Positions 13,401-25,400 of a DNA stretch of 62,289 bases are shown here, piece by piece. The stretch is taken from positions 281,333 through 343,621 of the forward strand of contig NMRA01000309.1 in NCBI GenBank assembly GCA_002633005.1, in the 5' to 3' direction. The translations under genes were made by a program, and so were the position numbers. Each line of letters starts with the position of its first letter. Positions within the stretch are counted from its first letter, which is position 1. This DNA comes from Phoronis australis (lineage: Eukaryota > Phoronida > Phoronidae). The notes below the pieces were generated by a model, which had not been told where the DNA came from, did not search any database, and saw nothing but the letters and a program-made list of their open reading frames with translations.

Positions 13401-16400
13401 TTGTCCTGTCGTGGATGCAACTTGGAATGGCTGCTTTTCCTTCTACTCAATGCTTATCAAACCAGCCAGGTGAGTATGTAGCGTCATCCAGACAGGGCAA
13501 CATGGCTACCATTCTGTTCAGCTGGCTAACTGCTTGTTCAGTGCATGACTTGCATGCTGGGGATGACATGTGCCCTTCTTGCTATTGTTTGCAGCCGCGT
13601 CGAGTGCGACGCGAACCCGTCGCGAGCAGCGACGCGAACGGCAGCGTTCACTGCTTGTTGAACAAGAAGCTGCCAAGGAAATTGCTGCTAAAGTGCAAGA
13701 GAACTGTCGTGTCGAGGAGAAGCAGGTTGAACGATGGTCAAACGATCGCAAAACAGAGTGCGGCGATGCAGAGACAAAGACTTTAAAAACTGAGTGCAAT
13801 CTTAAACAGCAGAATGGCCACACGGACTCCCGAGTGTCAGCCACGAGTGTGGACTCGCGCGACAGTGGAAGTAGTGCAATTACGCCAAGTTTCGTATGTA
13901 CAGTAAGCGACAGTGATGGTCTAGGTAAGAGCTGGGGTGTCCGTCGTGTGCTCGGATATCTGTCTGGGCCAGGCTTATCACTGTAACACAGCTGTTAACC
14001 ATGCTAGCTTTGATACAACTAATGTACTGTACCGCATGCTTCTTACTAATAGGGGGTCTCTCTCCCGTAGCAGTGTGTGACGGGACAACATTCTGAGGAC
14101 AGATAGTTCACTGGGTTATATAGCCGTATCATTCTCCCCAATATTAAACTGAAGCCCATTAGTAAACCGGGTAGAAACTATTTTCTTGTGCTCAAGTAGG
14201 GTCAACATTAATTATGATGATGGCAGTTAAGTTGGTTTATTGTTCTTAAAACTATAGCTGTGTTCAGATTAACTAAACCCTGTTGCAACTCTTTGTATAG
14301 TTGACACCATTGTCACCTACTGAGTTACAACTTTTGCAACTGTTGTGCTCACACAGAGTTACACTGGTTATAATATCTCGCTAAACTATTATAATGGAGG
14401 GTTACGACCATACTACACTTACAACTAGTGATGGACGAATATGACGTGCATGCATTTTGAGAACCAGTTTTCTCCACTGAATAACGGGCATCAGACTTGT
14501 TCTCAAAATATAGGCACGTTATATCCGACCATTGCACTTACAAACTTTTAAAGCCCGTTTTAAAATGTTCAGACCGAGAAGTACAACATTTAATGTGTTT
14601 TATAAGTGTGTTGGTGTGAACAGGGTATATCTCTCTCGTGTGTGGATCTCAGGAAACAGAATCCCATTTATACTTTGCTCTATAAGTTATGTACTGATAT
14701 CTTTACCATGACTTAAGTCTTCTAGTGTAATTATTAGTGATGGCTGTCCATGGTAGTCAAAACATTTTGGAACAATGTGTGTTCAATTGTGAAATTGAGA
14801 TGAAGGCAGTTTTCATTGTGTTGGCTTGTTTTGTGACTAATACTGACGTTATTGTTTTAGACGACTCTCTTGTTGGACGCAGGATGAAAAAATATGGTGG
14901 TGCTGAACCACGCCAACATCACGGGTCAGCTGAATCCGGTTACCAGAGTCCGTCAGACACCGCCAACAACAAGCGCGACTCGGGCTATATGAGTCTCGGT
15001 CGCAACCAACAACAACCCACGCTGGAACTCAAGAATAATGCCAAGAACGAATCTCTCAATGCAAGTACGCCAGGTGGGCGCTCGCCAATGGACGTTTCAC
15101 CGAAAACACCAGGAATCTCAAATAACCGCCGGTGGATGCTCTACAGAATGTCAAAGGCGAGTATGGAGGCACCAGAGCAAGATCAGGCAGAGAGTCACAC
15201 GGAGGAGGCACACCGCATCCTCTCACAGCAGGAGAAGTTGGACGATCGCAAAAGTCAGTTGGAGAAACAACAGCAGGATGAGAGTAGCAGGACAAGTCGA
15301 ACGGAAGATCCGCAGAACAAAGGCAATGTACACAGCATCGCGGATAAATTGAAGGCTCAAAAGACGGCATATGGCGTGGCGCCTGAGAGCAGATCACCAC
15401 AGGGTCTTGGTGGCACTGTTTCCTCAGCGAGAGACAATTTGATGAAAAAGCAGCAGCCTGGGAGGGGTCCAGAACGACCAGCACCTGTGCAGAACCAATC
15501 ATCTGTCGTTAAGTCTGAAACGGACCTTATGTGGGACAATATTCATGCAACAATGAGTCGCACTTTGAAAATCCGAGACATGGACTTTACAGATCTGCGT
15601 ATGGAGGACGATCATAACCCTCTAGTGATTGCTGCTCCAACTGTGAGCGGTGTCCCTCCGCCTCCCCCACCAGGTGGTGTACCCCCTCCCCCGCCTGCTC
15701 CACCCGGAGTGCCGCCACCGCCTCCCATGTGCGGTGCCCCTCCACCACCCCCTCCTTCATTTGGTGCGCCACCCCCACCTTCGCTTTCTGGTGCTAACAC
15801 CATCAAGAAGAACAAAAAGACAGTGCGTCTCCACTGGCGTGAAGTGAAAGACAACCCAATGATGTCAACGGCAGTGAACAAGAACACCGGCACCATCTGG
15901 GAGAAACTGACCAAGGTCAAGGTTGACACGGAGAAACTGGAACATCTGTTTGAGAATAGGACGAATGAACTGAAGGCTAAGGTTAGTCGCTCTGTCTATG
16001 CTGGTCTGTCTAGTTACGTCTTGCATTCAGTTCTGGGTTTATTTATAAGCTTGCCACTGAATAACCACCATGGTGTTTGCTGTTGTACTTTAACTTGGGG
16101 TTTTTGGACAATGCCATGAAACCAAATAGTTTTGTGCGTGTAGAATAACATGTTTAATCTAGTTCTTTCGATTTTTTCTCTCTGACTCATGATTACTACA
16201 CAGTTCTTAGGCTTAGACCTCAAAAGGCCCTTTCATATTGACTTAACTCCGGTCTGAGCAGGGCGTTGATGTAAACGGTGCAGTTAACTGGACCGTTCAT
16301 ACGGGCTTCGGTAGTTGATGGGCATCAAAGTAAACGGGAGGTGACGCTGTCATCATCGAAGTTATCACAAGGTAGCGATACACGCTGAAATTTTTTTCAG

Positions 16401-19400
16401 TGTGACAATTTGGGAACATTTACATGTGCTAATTGACATTTAACTTATTTTTAAATCGATTGGTTATTATTAGAGCAAAATATAAGCAGTTATTGGTGAC
16501 GGCACTACCCTGTAATTATTGAGGATAACTGGTGATAACTTCGATTGGACCGACGTTAACCGTTCATACTGCACCGCAGCGTCGTCGCTGCTTTGCTAAA
16601 TCCACCTGTTAACTGCGATGTTAACTGGAGCTGTTAACTTCGATCCAGGACCGGAGTTAAGCGTTCGTACTGACCGCAGCTCTCCAAACCATCGACTCGT
16701 CGACTTTAGTATGAAAGGTCCTAAAGTCTCTTTGGTTGGGTCACACAGTAGTAATTGAACCACAGTTGAGCCCAAAATATAACTTTTTCAGTCCTGGCTG
16801 GAAAGTGTTGGAACTCCTTGAACATACTGTTCGTAGATTAATCATGCTGCTAATTTATGTGTTGTTTTAAACAGATACACATTCTAACATGTTTGGCTTG
16901 CGCCACTGAAATCTTGTCTACCAAGCTGCTGCTTTGTGGCTGTCAGTTTTTAAACTGGTGCTTCATAGAACAGTTCTATAATGCAGTGCTAAGTATGGCA
17001 CATAATTTAATGTAACAGTTTTTTTTGTTTTTTAGACTTTACCACATGTGAGTAAATGTTAGAATCTGGATGTCGAGTTCTGTCAAACTTTTGACCATCA
17101 ACTCTTTCTATATCTTCAGATGTTTTTAATCTTCTTGGAATGCATGTCTCAACAATATATGCTGCACCAAGCTTTATTATCGTTACCATGGCAAATAGTT
17201 GTTGTTCAAGCTTGCTGTTGGCTTCTAGCATTGATACGCGTTAGCAATTGACAAACAACAATTCCTTCTGTCGCCAAGGATGAAGTTGTAATTGTATTTG
17301 GTTGTTTTTATTTTTCATCTGCTGCATGTTGCTGCCTTTGATCGCATGTCTTCGTCTCATAGGACCCGGTAAGTCAGATGCGTGCCCTCCAAGTCTACCC
17401 TTCTCTTTTCTCACCCTTTCTGGGCTCCCTTCTCTCACTCTAGCTACGTCTCGCGTTGTCCTTGCACCGTGTTCCATTGCTGTTGGTCTAGACGACAGAC
17501 TTGTTCGTTCGGGGCCCCACCCCTTCACGGTGTCTTTATTTGCTTGCTTGGTTATTGACATGTTAACCTTTCAACTTTGCAAAAAGATTCTAATTATGGA
17601 AATTAATTGATTCGTCTAATAGGGAACAACTGACTTGATGGTTTGTTAAAGCTGCATTAATTCTGTGTTCTGTCAAGTGAGCGATCTTTTGATTTAGACC
17701 ACTTACCGCTGTAAAAGAGGTTTCAATATGTTCTTTACTTGGGTGAGAAGTGAGTTTGGTGACTATGTCTTCTTAGTAAATTTAGCAAAAAAGAAAGATA
17801 CATTCATGACAAAATAATGTCATCAGTAACAAACTTCGTTTGATATTTCTGTTCAATGATCTCAAAAATGCTGTAACATACAGTTTTCTAAATTGTCATT
17901 TCGTTTTCGTTTTATGCAACTTTTGGAAATTGTAAAAGTCCTATTTTTGATTGTCCCTCGTGCAAAAAGGGAGCATTTTGAAAACAATTCTCAACAGCGT
18001 GTTGGAAAAGTGTTTTAGCATAGTGTATGAAGGTTTCATATGAATCTGGTCAGTCATTCCTGAGATATTGTGTTCTGATATTAGCCAAATTTGGCCATTT
18101 TTCTAGGCTTGTACGTGTCACAATAATGGTTTAGTGGAAGCACAAAGACCATTTTCTTTTCCTGTTCTCTTCACTGTGTCCATGTGGTGTGACCTGCACA
18201 GATATCCTCTCACTGCTGTCACTTCCCATCTATTTTTCTCACTAAAAATAAGTTTCCTAGACCAGCACCTTTGTTATCTTCAGACACCTAGCCTGTCTTT
18301 CCTGTCGTATTTAGTTTTCTTGTCTTCTGACTGTACTCTTTCTAATATCTTTACCGTGAAGTTCTCTTGTTAAGTCAGTTTTCGTCACACAGTTGTTTTC
18401 TTTTAATCCATGCATTTTTATGGTTTACGCTTCGTGAAAATAGCTTGCTTCATTGTTGGTGAAATTAGCATCTCGCCAAACTGTCACGTGTACACAGCCA
18501 TTATTTGGGAAGTGTTCTAACACTTCACACGAACTTGCAGGCATTGAAGGTTTGAGAAAAGCTTTACCGGTCTGTACAAATTGAGCTATATGTGCCAAGT
18601 TTTGTAGCACTCTTCTTTTGCATTCATTTGATTACTGGTACTTACACCTCTGTGTTGTTTGCATTGGGTTTTAATCTGATTAGGTGGGGGTGCATTGTGG
18701 GACTTCTTTCACATGCCATCCATGCTGTGGAACTTGAGTTTGTGAAAGTGGTTAATGGTGCGTGTTAAATTAATTGAACCAAAAGGCTCTGAGCCCTGTT
18801 TCAAAGTAATGAGAAAGTTAAGAACTAGCCTGAGTTGGAGTATGATTGCAGAATCTTAACCAAATTGTCAGATGTGGTGAGCTGTAAGTTGGCAATACTG
18901 GCACTCGCCTGTCAACGTCTGCAGTCGTCGAACCTTTAGATGGGCTATTAATGAACACACAAACAAATTAAAAAAATTGCGATTTTTTCAGTCAAATGGT
19001 CCCTAAGTGTTGCCTGTTTCTTCATTGCCCGTTTATTTCTACTGTAGAAAGCAACAGAAGGCAAGAAGCAAATCACAGTTCTGGATTCAAAGCGATCTAA
19101 TGCAATCAACATTGGCCTGACTGTTCTACCTCCTCCGAGGACCATCAAGAATGCCATCTTGAAAATGGACAGTACTATCATGAACCGAGAGGGGATTGAG
19201 GTTGGTGATTAATAGTGTATTGCAGCTCCAGCTATTGGCCATTTTTAAAAATACTCATTCTTGCAAATATAGAGTAAAAATAGTCTCATCGCAGCTCAAG
19301 TCCTAGAAATGTCCTAGGACCACACCAAAAATCTTTCTTGTTTAGTGACCTTTCAAGCTCAATGTATTCTTTTTTGGCCTAGTCAATTCCCTGATTCATG

Positions 19401-22400
19401 GTACACTTTTTGACCTGAAGTGCTCCATAGTTAGTGTTCTGTAGATCAAGTTTCTTGCAAGAAATGCTAAATCTTGCAAATTCTTGCAAGCGAGGGACAG
19501 GCAACTGTTTCACGAGTGTGGTCAGGAGCTTATCAGCCTATTCCAGGAAAATGGCTGCCACTGTTGAGATTTGAATGTTGCATTATGGGATTGAATTCAC
19601 AGGTTACATTCAGTTAATGAAAATTCTCTGCCGCAAGTGCAAGATAATGTCTTGTGGTCGGCAGATCGCTGTCCTTGTTCATACCATTCTTTCATTGGCC
19701 TTAATAAGCTCCTTATTTCTTCATCCTCTTATTTTACCGTTGTTAAGTCATTGCACACTTTTGTGGCCTAAATACACCATCTGATTCACCATGCTCTTTT
19801 TTTGACCTTAGTTATAAACTCACTAGCCAGTGGCACTATTCTTTCCCTAGAAAATCTTGACCAACATGATCCCTACAGAGGATGAGAAGACCAAGATCCT
19901 GGAGGCTCAGATGGCAAACCCTGACATCCCGCTGGGCTCCGCTGAACAGTTTTTGCTCACTCTGTCCTCTATCAGCGAGTTAGAGGCACGCCTACAGCTG
20001 TGGGCATTCAAGTTGGACTATGAGAACTTGGAGCAGGTCAGTAGTGCTGTTACATGTTCATATCATCAAGGTTCCTTTTGGAGAAGTGAGTGAATTTGCC
20101 CTAGACTGAGGCATGCATGCTTGTACATTTTTAGTCATCACAACGCTCTCACGGGGATTGTATTGTGCCCGTGGCTTGGGACACTCGACTTAACCAGAAA
20201 TTAACCCTGATTCATGTAGATAGCTGCTCGAATGGGCTTGCTGTCTCATTAATGATTTGTGATTTCGATTTAAAGTGACAAATTGTCATTTGTGTGGCAA
20301 CAATTCCTTCTTTTCTTGTAACATGATTTCTTATAGCTGTTATTATTTTGTGAACATTGATTGCCATACAAATTCTTTGATATTACTTACAGCTTGTACA
20401 ATGTAATTTGTGCATGAAAAGTTGTTCCATTTGACAGCTTGACTGACACAGCATGGCTGTTTTGGTTACCTTCTCTATTGTGGTTTACAAAATTCAATCG
20501 GTTTGTTATGGCAACTAATTGTTTCCATGGGATCTCCATAGTGTACTTATAGTTTCATGGAATTCTTTCAACCAAAATTTAGTATAGTGAGATTTTATAT
20601 TTACTTGAAGACATAAGATTTTTATTTTATCCCTCTTTGTTAAGTAACACGTACCCTTTATATTTTTGTCTGATATTCCTGTTATTGTTATTGTATACCC
20701 TTTGAAGTATGGTCCCTTTGTTTTTACTAATTTGCTTGACATTTTATGTTGCATTATAGGGTTCATGGCAGGTAACTATATGAGTTCAGCGCGGCCAGTT
20801 CTCTCTGTAAACTTTTCTCCTAGCTTAACTGGTACCTCTTCTGTCTAGAGACTCGGTGACATCTGTCGTGTGGTGATTAAAGTTGCCTGACAATGTGTAT
20901 GCTAACAGAACAGTGTATGAAGATGGTGAAAATAATGTGGCTAATGATGGCGTTGCATTCAAATACCTAACAGTTTGATAACATTGCTTGCCTTATGTCC
21001 AAACTCAGATATCACACTGGATAATTTCAGGTTGTTTGTTGTTTATTTGTCACCAATTTTATCAGCATATAGAAGTGTGCATTTTGCTCAAAGTCTGCCA
21101 CATTTCCTTTGAAATCTTACACAGTTTGTACTTGTGTTTTACTCAAAATGCTCTTTTTAACATTTCTTTTGACATTTGTTGCTCTGCTCGACCAAGATAC
21201 ATGTAGCACATCACATCACGTCAAGTTCTGCTTTGTGATGTTTGTGAATTTTGAGTCTCTCATTGTGGTTGTTGGTACTATCGTCTTTCCATAGAGGTTT
21301 AGCGCTCCATAGCTTCCATTGGCCGTGTTTTGATCGCTATTACCTTTAGTTGGATATTCATCGTTATTTCCCCTGAACTCTCATTTTCCATCATTGAGAA
21401 CATCCATGCATGTCTGTGTACATATTTAGTTGTAATAATTATTGTGAGTCGTTCTTGCCTCCTGAGCATTCTGTGTTCACTAATTGTGAACAGCAGTGTT
21501 TTGTGTAGTAAACATATCCCTGCCTGTCTTATTGTGTACTATTAGAAGTTTATGTTTGTGAGTAGTAGCAGCGATGAGCTTTGGGAGTTGGGTGTGAGCA
21601 TTCGTGTGCTACCAACTACAGCCGGAGATCACCAAGCTTTCTACAGATTTTCCTCGAAAATGGCCTTTTGTGTGGCATTCTTTTACTATACTCAAACTTC
21701 TTGAAGGCTGTTTGTTGATTTTTGAGTTGAGATATCAGTAAAGTTTGGTGGTCTCAGGCATAGATATCACTCTTGGTAGCTGTGTGACTCAATACTCACT
21801 GAGTGTGAACGTCTGCTGCGATGCTCACTGAATGAACATTTGTGCTCACTGAATGTGAACATCTGTGCTCACATACTCATTGAATGGTAGCATTTGTTCT
21901 TACTGAATGTGAACTTGGTGTTCACATATTCATTGAATATGAACATCTGTGCTCACTGAATGTGAACATCTGTGCTCACATGATCAGTGAACATGAACAC
22001 CTGTGCTCACATGCTCATTGAATATAAACATCTACTCACAACCTTAACCCTTTAAGCCTACCCCTACTGTTTCTTACTTTTGTGTGTTAGCTGTATATTT
22101 TTTAACAATTTACTTTTTGTAATTTAAACTGCCATATTATGTTGCATGGTTTGTCTTTTTGTTAAGGAAAATAAACTTTTTTAATAAAAAATATCTGTGT
22201 TAAATCAGGTAGATGCTTTCACGCATACCATCTTTGTTTCAGTTTTAATTTTGATGTGAAAAATTGTGAATCACTTTCTGGGCCGTAATAATGCGTTTTG
22301 AAAAGAAATTGTTTATTAACTATATCTGGTGTAAGCCAACTAAACTCAGGATGCAAAATTTTATTTAATTCTTTGAGTTGCCCCCTATGATAATAATTAA

Positions 22401-25400
22401 AATAAATTGAAAAGGTTTTTATTCACATTGCTCTGGGTAATTTCAAAAATATCAATAATTATTGCTTTCCAACTAATTTTTATTTTGAAATTTGAAAGTA
22501 TGTTTATTTCCCTTGACATTTGTCCATTGTAACATGATTAGGTCTTAGACATGATGTTATGAATTAATGCAGTCCCCATGTTTAAACTGTTTTTAATCTT
22601 ATGCAGTTGCCGAAACATACATGCCTATTGATGTTAAGTGTTGATTAACACTTATTATAATGTTGAGTGTTAATTACCCCTTGTTCTAATTTTTTGCACA
22701 TCCACCCTGGTTGGTAGTCCCCCATTGTTTTGTGGTAATATTGGATTCATTCACTATCTAATCATTCACTGACCTATTACGAGACATTTTAGTCCACATG
22801 TGTGGTGACTGTCACATCCTTTTGATTGGCTGTTGTAGGATGTCACATCCTTTTGATTGGCTGTTTTAGGATGTCACATCCTTTTGATTGGCTGTTGTAG
22901 GAGATAGCAGAGCCACTTATGGATCTGAAGAAAGGAATTGAAGATCTCAAGGTCAACAAGACATTGAAATGCATTTTAGCCATGCTGCTGGCTATTGGCA
23001 ACTTTCTCAATGGTGCAGTGGTAGGTTGAATACATTACAGCAATACTTAGAGTGTCGTATCTGGGTTTCATGTCTAAAAATTATCCTTAAAACTGGTTCA
23101 TTGATTTGGCTATATTTTGAGAGTGATCAGTCTTGAAATGTCGCTGTCCTTTTGTGTCTTGTCTTCTGACGTATTGTTAACAGTTATATAACTGCACACT
23201 AGTGTGAAATACAGAAAAAAATTTAAGTCAAACACTGGAAGTTGCTTACTTGAGTTAGCGACGTTATGACCATCCATCACGTCTTGGCTAGTTATGTTAT
23301 TGTTCTGGCCAATAGGTGGCATTTAAACTAGAGGACGCAGTGTTGCTAACTCGAGTAAGCAAATTCTAGTGTTAACGTTTTTTCTGTATTTTGTTACCTC
23401 AACTAGACGTCGTAAAACTTTCATGCTTTTACCTGAAGTGTGACGTGGATGATCAGATTGCATGAACTGCCATAGACAACACTAGTGGTATTTTATTGGC
23501 AAAATGAGCGGCTGGCAAATTACTGAATTGGTTTTTGAATAGTTGGCGTCAGCGTGTACCGACCGCGGAGTAATTCGCAGTGTTCCACAGAACAATCTTT
23601 CTGTTTCCATGGCCAGAAAATCTGCATCAGTTATTAGGGATTCTTACAAACATAGCTGTGTTCACATGGTCTGTCTGTGTCCACATGGTCTGTCTGTGTC
23701 CACATGGTCTGTCTGTGTCCACATGGTCTGTCTGTCCACATGGTCTGTCTGTGTCCACGTGGTCTGCCTGTGTCCACATGGTCTGCCTGTGTTCACATGG
23801 TCTGTCTGTGTCAGGCCTTGGAATTTTCCGCGGAAACGCGGATTTCCGCTTTTTTCAAATGTTGTGTCCGCGTATTTTATTATATTTCCGCGTTTCGCGT
23901 AAAAAAAATCGGATTTGATATAAAATTTCCGCGGCAAATTTCTTTCTTACCGTCGCGTTGCCGACGACTTTCACCTCGAAAAGCGGAAGTTGCTCTTTAT
24001 GTTTCGGAGGAACGTAAATTGTCAACATTGCCGGGGCATCTGGGATAGCGTGGTGGATTTCCTCAATGGCGNTTTTTAGTCCTCTTGAGTTTTGTCGGCA
24101 AAAGGTCCACACCGACTTTTTCAAGGCTGTCTGCGCGCATGTTTCGGGCCGTAAAAATTTCCGCGTTTTTCGCCATTTGTCATTCGAAGCCCTGCTGTGT
24201 CCACATGATTTGTCTGTGTCATGGGAATTGACTTAAGCCTTAAGTTAGACAGTTTTACTCGCTCGCACTTCACAATAACTGAAGAAAGTTTTGCCAATTC
24301 TAAGTATTAGCACATCACGGTGTAGAAAGGATTAATTAAAACTGAGATAAGTGAGATAAAAAGTTTATAGTCGTGTGGCATGTAAAATGAAATTTCTGCT
24401 GTAAATCTTTTGTCACTTTTCATGAAACCGACTCCTGTATGCATTCAGTTTGATTAATGAGAAAGTGCAGAGCTGGGTATGTTCTACAAACTTGGCATTG
24501 ATGTCTGTTAATGCATCTGTCATACTTGTTAATATGTGTCCATGTGTTTTCAGTCGAAGGGCTTTCACATTGACTATTTGGCACGTGTTCCTGAAGTGAA
24601 GGACACAGTGCATAAACACTCTCTCCTCCACCACCTGTGTAGTATGGTGATGGAGCAGTTCCCAGACACCTCCGACCTGCACTCAGAGATGGGCACCATC
24701 GCTAGGTGTGCAAAGGTAAGAGATGACTGATATGAATCAGCCAGTATTCACCTCTGTGTTTTGTTCACTACAATCTTACATGTTAGCTATATATTTCTCT
24801 GCTTGACTGTTCCAAGAGTTTGTTTTGATTGTCAAGTTCCACAAAAGCTCATCCATGCTTTTGTAGTCGGTCATTTTTGGCCAGTTTTTGTTTTCTACTA
24901 ATTCCATATTTTAAGCCGTATTGGAACTCTCGTTATGGTCAATGTTTTGGAACACTTGGATTTTTAGTTATTAGGCAAAACGTTCTAAAACGTGACAAAA
25001 ATGTGGAAGCGATTCCTCCGTTGTCTAAAAAACATTCCTCAGGGAGGGAGTGTAGTGAACTGTAGTCTATGAGCGGAATGTCGACAATGGGAAATTATTG
25101 AAGTGTTAGGAGCATGAGGCAGTAATTTTTTTAATCTCTGTTACACAAATGTCATCTACGGTATTCAAGGCCTGCGGAGCTAATTAATATGTACATCCTG
25201 CGCTGTGGAGAAGTGACGTCCACGGCCAGGCTGGTGGCCGGGCTCCAGAAGTACGGCTTCTATGAATGTTTCAGGTTGAATGAAAATTCTTCAGTTTAAT
25301 TTGAACTCATTAATACTAATATTATACTATTTGGCAACGTATCAAGTTTTCTTTGTGAAGTTATTTCCCCACCAATTGGTATTCTATAAGAAATAGGCCG

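Larger units (their letters stand above)
9841..13594 (+). other. FHOD intron g-h
   Basis: A 3.75-kb intron, nearly half of which is the inverted-repeat transposon at 10104-11917. Bases 11918-13594 are AT-rich with no recognised exon, RNA gene or array. Confidence 0.7.
15982..19047 (+). other. FHOD intron i-j
   Basis: A 3.07-kb intron between FH1 and the rest of FH2. It contains the MITE at 16225-16722 and the candidate 6-nt microexon at 17363-17368 with its pyrimidine-rich surroundings. Confidence 0.7.
20037..22900 (+). other. FHOD intron k-l
   Basis: A 2.86-kb intron. It has a degenerate minisatellite at about 21780-22040 and the triplicated acceptor repeat at 22808-22900. The remainder is AT-rich without recognised features. 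Confidence 0.7.
23021..24553 (+). other. FHOD intron l-m
   Basis: A 1.5-kb intron with a 19-bp minisatellite (23661-23812, resuming at 24194) split by the hAT-like insertion at 23813-24193. A weaker CTCF-like word lies at 23309-23322 (CCAATAGGTGGCAT). Confidence 0.75.

Noticed and set aside
14261-14640. Possible inverted-repeat element with ACCCTGTT ends
   Set aside because: The match between ends is only about 8-9 bases and no target duplication is visible.
14737-14860. Open frame continuous with FHOD exon i starting at an ATG
   Set aside because: It lies upstream of a good acceptor that exactly restores the codon split from exon h. Its translation resembles no formin sequence.
15587-15929. 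Minus-strand Gly-rich frames opposite the FH1 region
   Set aside because: They are the complement of proline codons in FHOD exon i.
23543-23937. Several overlapping 100-codon frames rich in VCLCPHGLS-type or [12 protein letters not shown]-type repeats
   Set aside because: They are translations of the 19-bp minisatellite in different frames.
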